This document shows, piece by piece, positions 63,395-64,000 of a DNA stretch of 64,000 bases. Below the pieces are notes generated by a model that saw only the letters and a program-made list of their open reading frames with translations, made no database searches and was not told the DNA's origin. Origin of the DNA: Trichobilharzia regenti (taxonomy: Eukaryota > Platyhelminthes > Trematoda > Strigeidida > Schistosomatidae). Every line of letters starts with the position of its first letter. Position 1 is the first letter of the stretch. The stretch is from the NCBI GenBank assembly GCA_944472135.2, contig CALYDD020000313.1, positions 1-64,000 on the forward strand, given 5' to 3'. The position numbers and the translations under genes are program-made.

Positions 63395-64000
63395 TATATG
63401 AAACCATTTGTTCCCTTTATGAATCTGGACTAAACAATAAGAAGACGTAATTTATCTGAATAGTGGGGTGTGTTTGCGGTGCAAGACATTTCGAATAATG
63501 TGATCATACACCACGAACTGGTCATTTATTATTTATTTTTTTTATTTTATTTTTTTATTTTTTGATTACAGCTTGATTCCACACTGTATTTTTGGTACAA
63601 GTATGGAATTTTCAGCGTGGATATCGGTAGCCCGAAATTCGCAGGCCGACCATAGATATCAGCTGTGCGTTGGCGAGGGCTCGAACCCGGGACCATGTGC
63701 ATGGTCGGTGAGAGTCCTAACCACTGTGCCACCGACGCAAAGTCACCAAGCGTTAGTTAAGTGGTGAGCGAATAGACGTTGATTGTCAATTTAAAAGGAT
63801 GCAGTATTGAAGGTCAATATAACATTCGAGAGGGAGGTAATAGTACATCTGCCCTGGTATGTATCAAAATAAAGTTTACTAAGGAAGGTGGTACAGTGTC
63901 ATGAAGAATTGTTTCTTTGAACACACAAATGTGGTTTAAACTTCCTAATTTCTACAGCTTCAACAAACTTTAGGATACGTCTCAAACACGTTTTATAGAT
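63395..64000 (-). mobile_element. PLE 3' end (cut by window end), split by a SINE
   Basis: 63395-63520 and 63750-64000 match the 3' tail and nuclease C-terminus of the PLEs at 50700-51060 (minus) and 26880-27300 (+). The last bases encode on minus the CLRRILKFVEAVEIRK type segment. Confidence 0.7.
63560..63742 (-). repeat. SINE family 1b inserted in the PLE
   Basis: A near match to 12575-12765 with GCGTCGGTGGCACAGTGGTT and GGGTTCGAGCCC boxes on minus, and a T-rich (poly(A) on minus) run at 63533-63562 marking its 3' end. Confidence 0.8.

Noticed and set aside
1..64000. CRISPR arrays, bacterial operons, riboswitches or phage genes
   Set aside because: No regularly spaced short repeats or prokaryotic gene organisation. 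The window has spliced genes and eukaryotic retroelements.

Overview
The window is eukaryotic and looks like schistosome (blood fluke) DNA. It is AT-rich, with short coding exons split by multi-kilobase introns, every one bounded by GT/AG. The repeat content is the kind reported from Schistosoma: tRNA-derived SINEs carrying hammerhead ribozymes (Sm-alpha type), Penelope-like elements (PLEs) with a GIY-YIG endonuclease, RTE- and CR1-type LINEs, a Ty3/Gypsy element and Merlin DNA transposons. The genus call rests on this combination, not on a database match. There are no prokaryotic features.

Host genes. Two axonemal dynein heavy chain (DHC) genes, both of the outer-arm beta type (DNAH9/11/17 class), lie on the + strand. 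Gene A contributes only its last three visible exons (538-849, 7101-7592, 16222-16785). They encode 455 residues of AAA6/C-terminal domain, then a stop and a poly(A) signal at 16943. Gene B contributes eight internal exons (28060-28322, 32338-32406, 34773-35218, 42325-42569, 47364-47549, 52653-53774, 58689-58892, 63076-63300). They encode 920 residues of the N-terminal tail (DHC_N1 into DHC_N2) with compatible phases at every junction. Gene B runs off the right edge, and its first several hundred codons could not be found upstream. The proteins would be motor subunits of cilia or flagella (flame cells, miracidial cilia, sperm).

Repeats. Nearly all the remaining sequence is intronic or intergenic repeat. 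PLE copies lie near 2.1-3.3, 4.8-5.8, 6.0-6.6, 10.0-12.0, 14.0-14.9, 18.2-19.2, 22.1-22.8, 23.5-25.1, 25.9-27.3, 36.8-39.9 (nested), 42.6-43.7, 50.7-52.0, 57.4-58.6, 61.2-61.75 and 63.4-64 kb. RTE-type LINE pieces lie near 1.0-1.5, 6.9, 12.1-13.4, 20.3, 29.6-31.1, 46.0-47.3, 48.8-50.2 and 60.8-63.0 kb, and CR1-type pieces near 36.2 and 40.8-42.1 kb. A deleted Gypsy element with two near-identical 352-bp LTRs (37273-39423) sits inside a PLE, and four diverged relatives of its LTR are scattered around. Merlin pieces lie at 1-290 and 28486-29125. Several tRNA-headed SINE families are interspersed.

Most notable pattern. Three unrelated kinds of element that carry hammerhead or hammerhead-like motifs (Sm-alpha SINE, a second SINE family, PLEs) repeatedly occur as fold-back structures. 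The 3' or ribozyme-bearing end is present at both ends in inverted orientation: 8826-9285, 9996-11994, 13962-14890, 15404-15850, 42604-43732, 44176-44691, 55925-56250 and 57397-58613. The 44 kb case is a near-perfect 240-bp palindrome with an apparently intact hammerhead on each strand.
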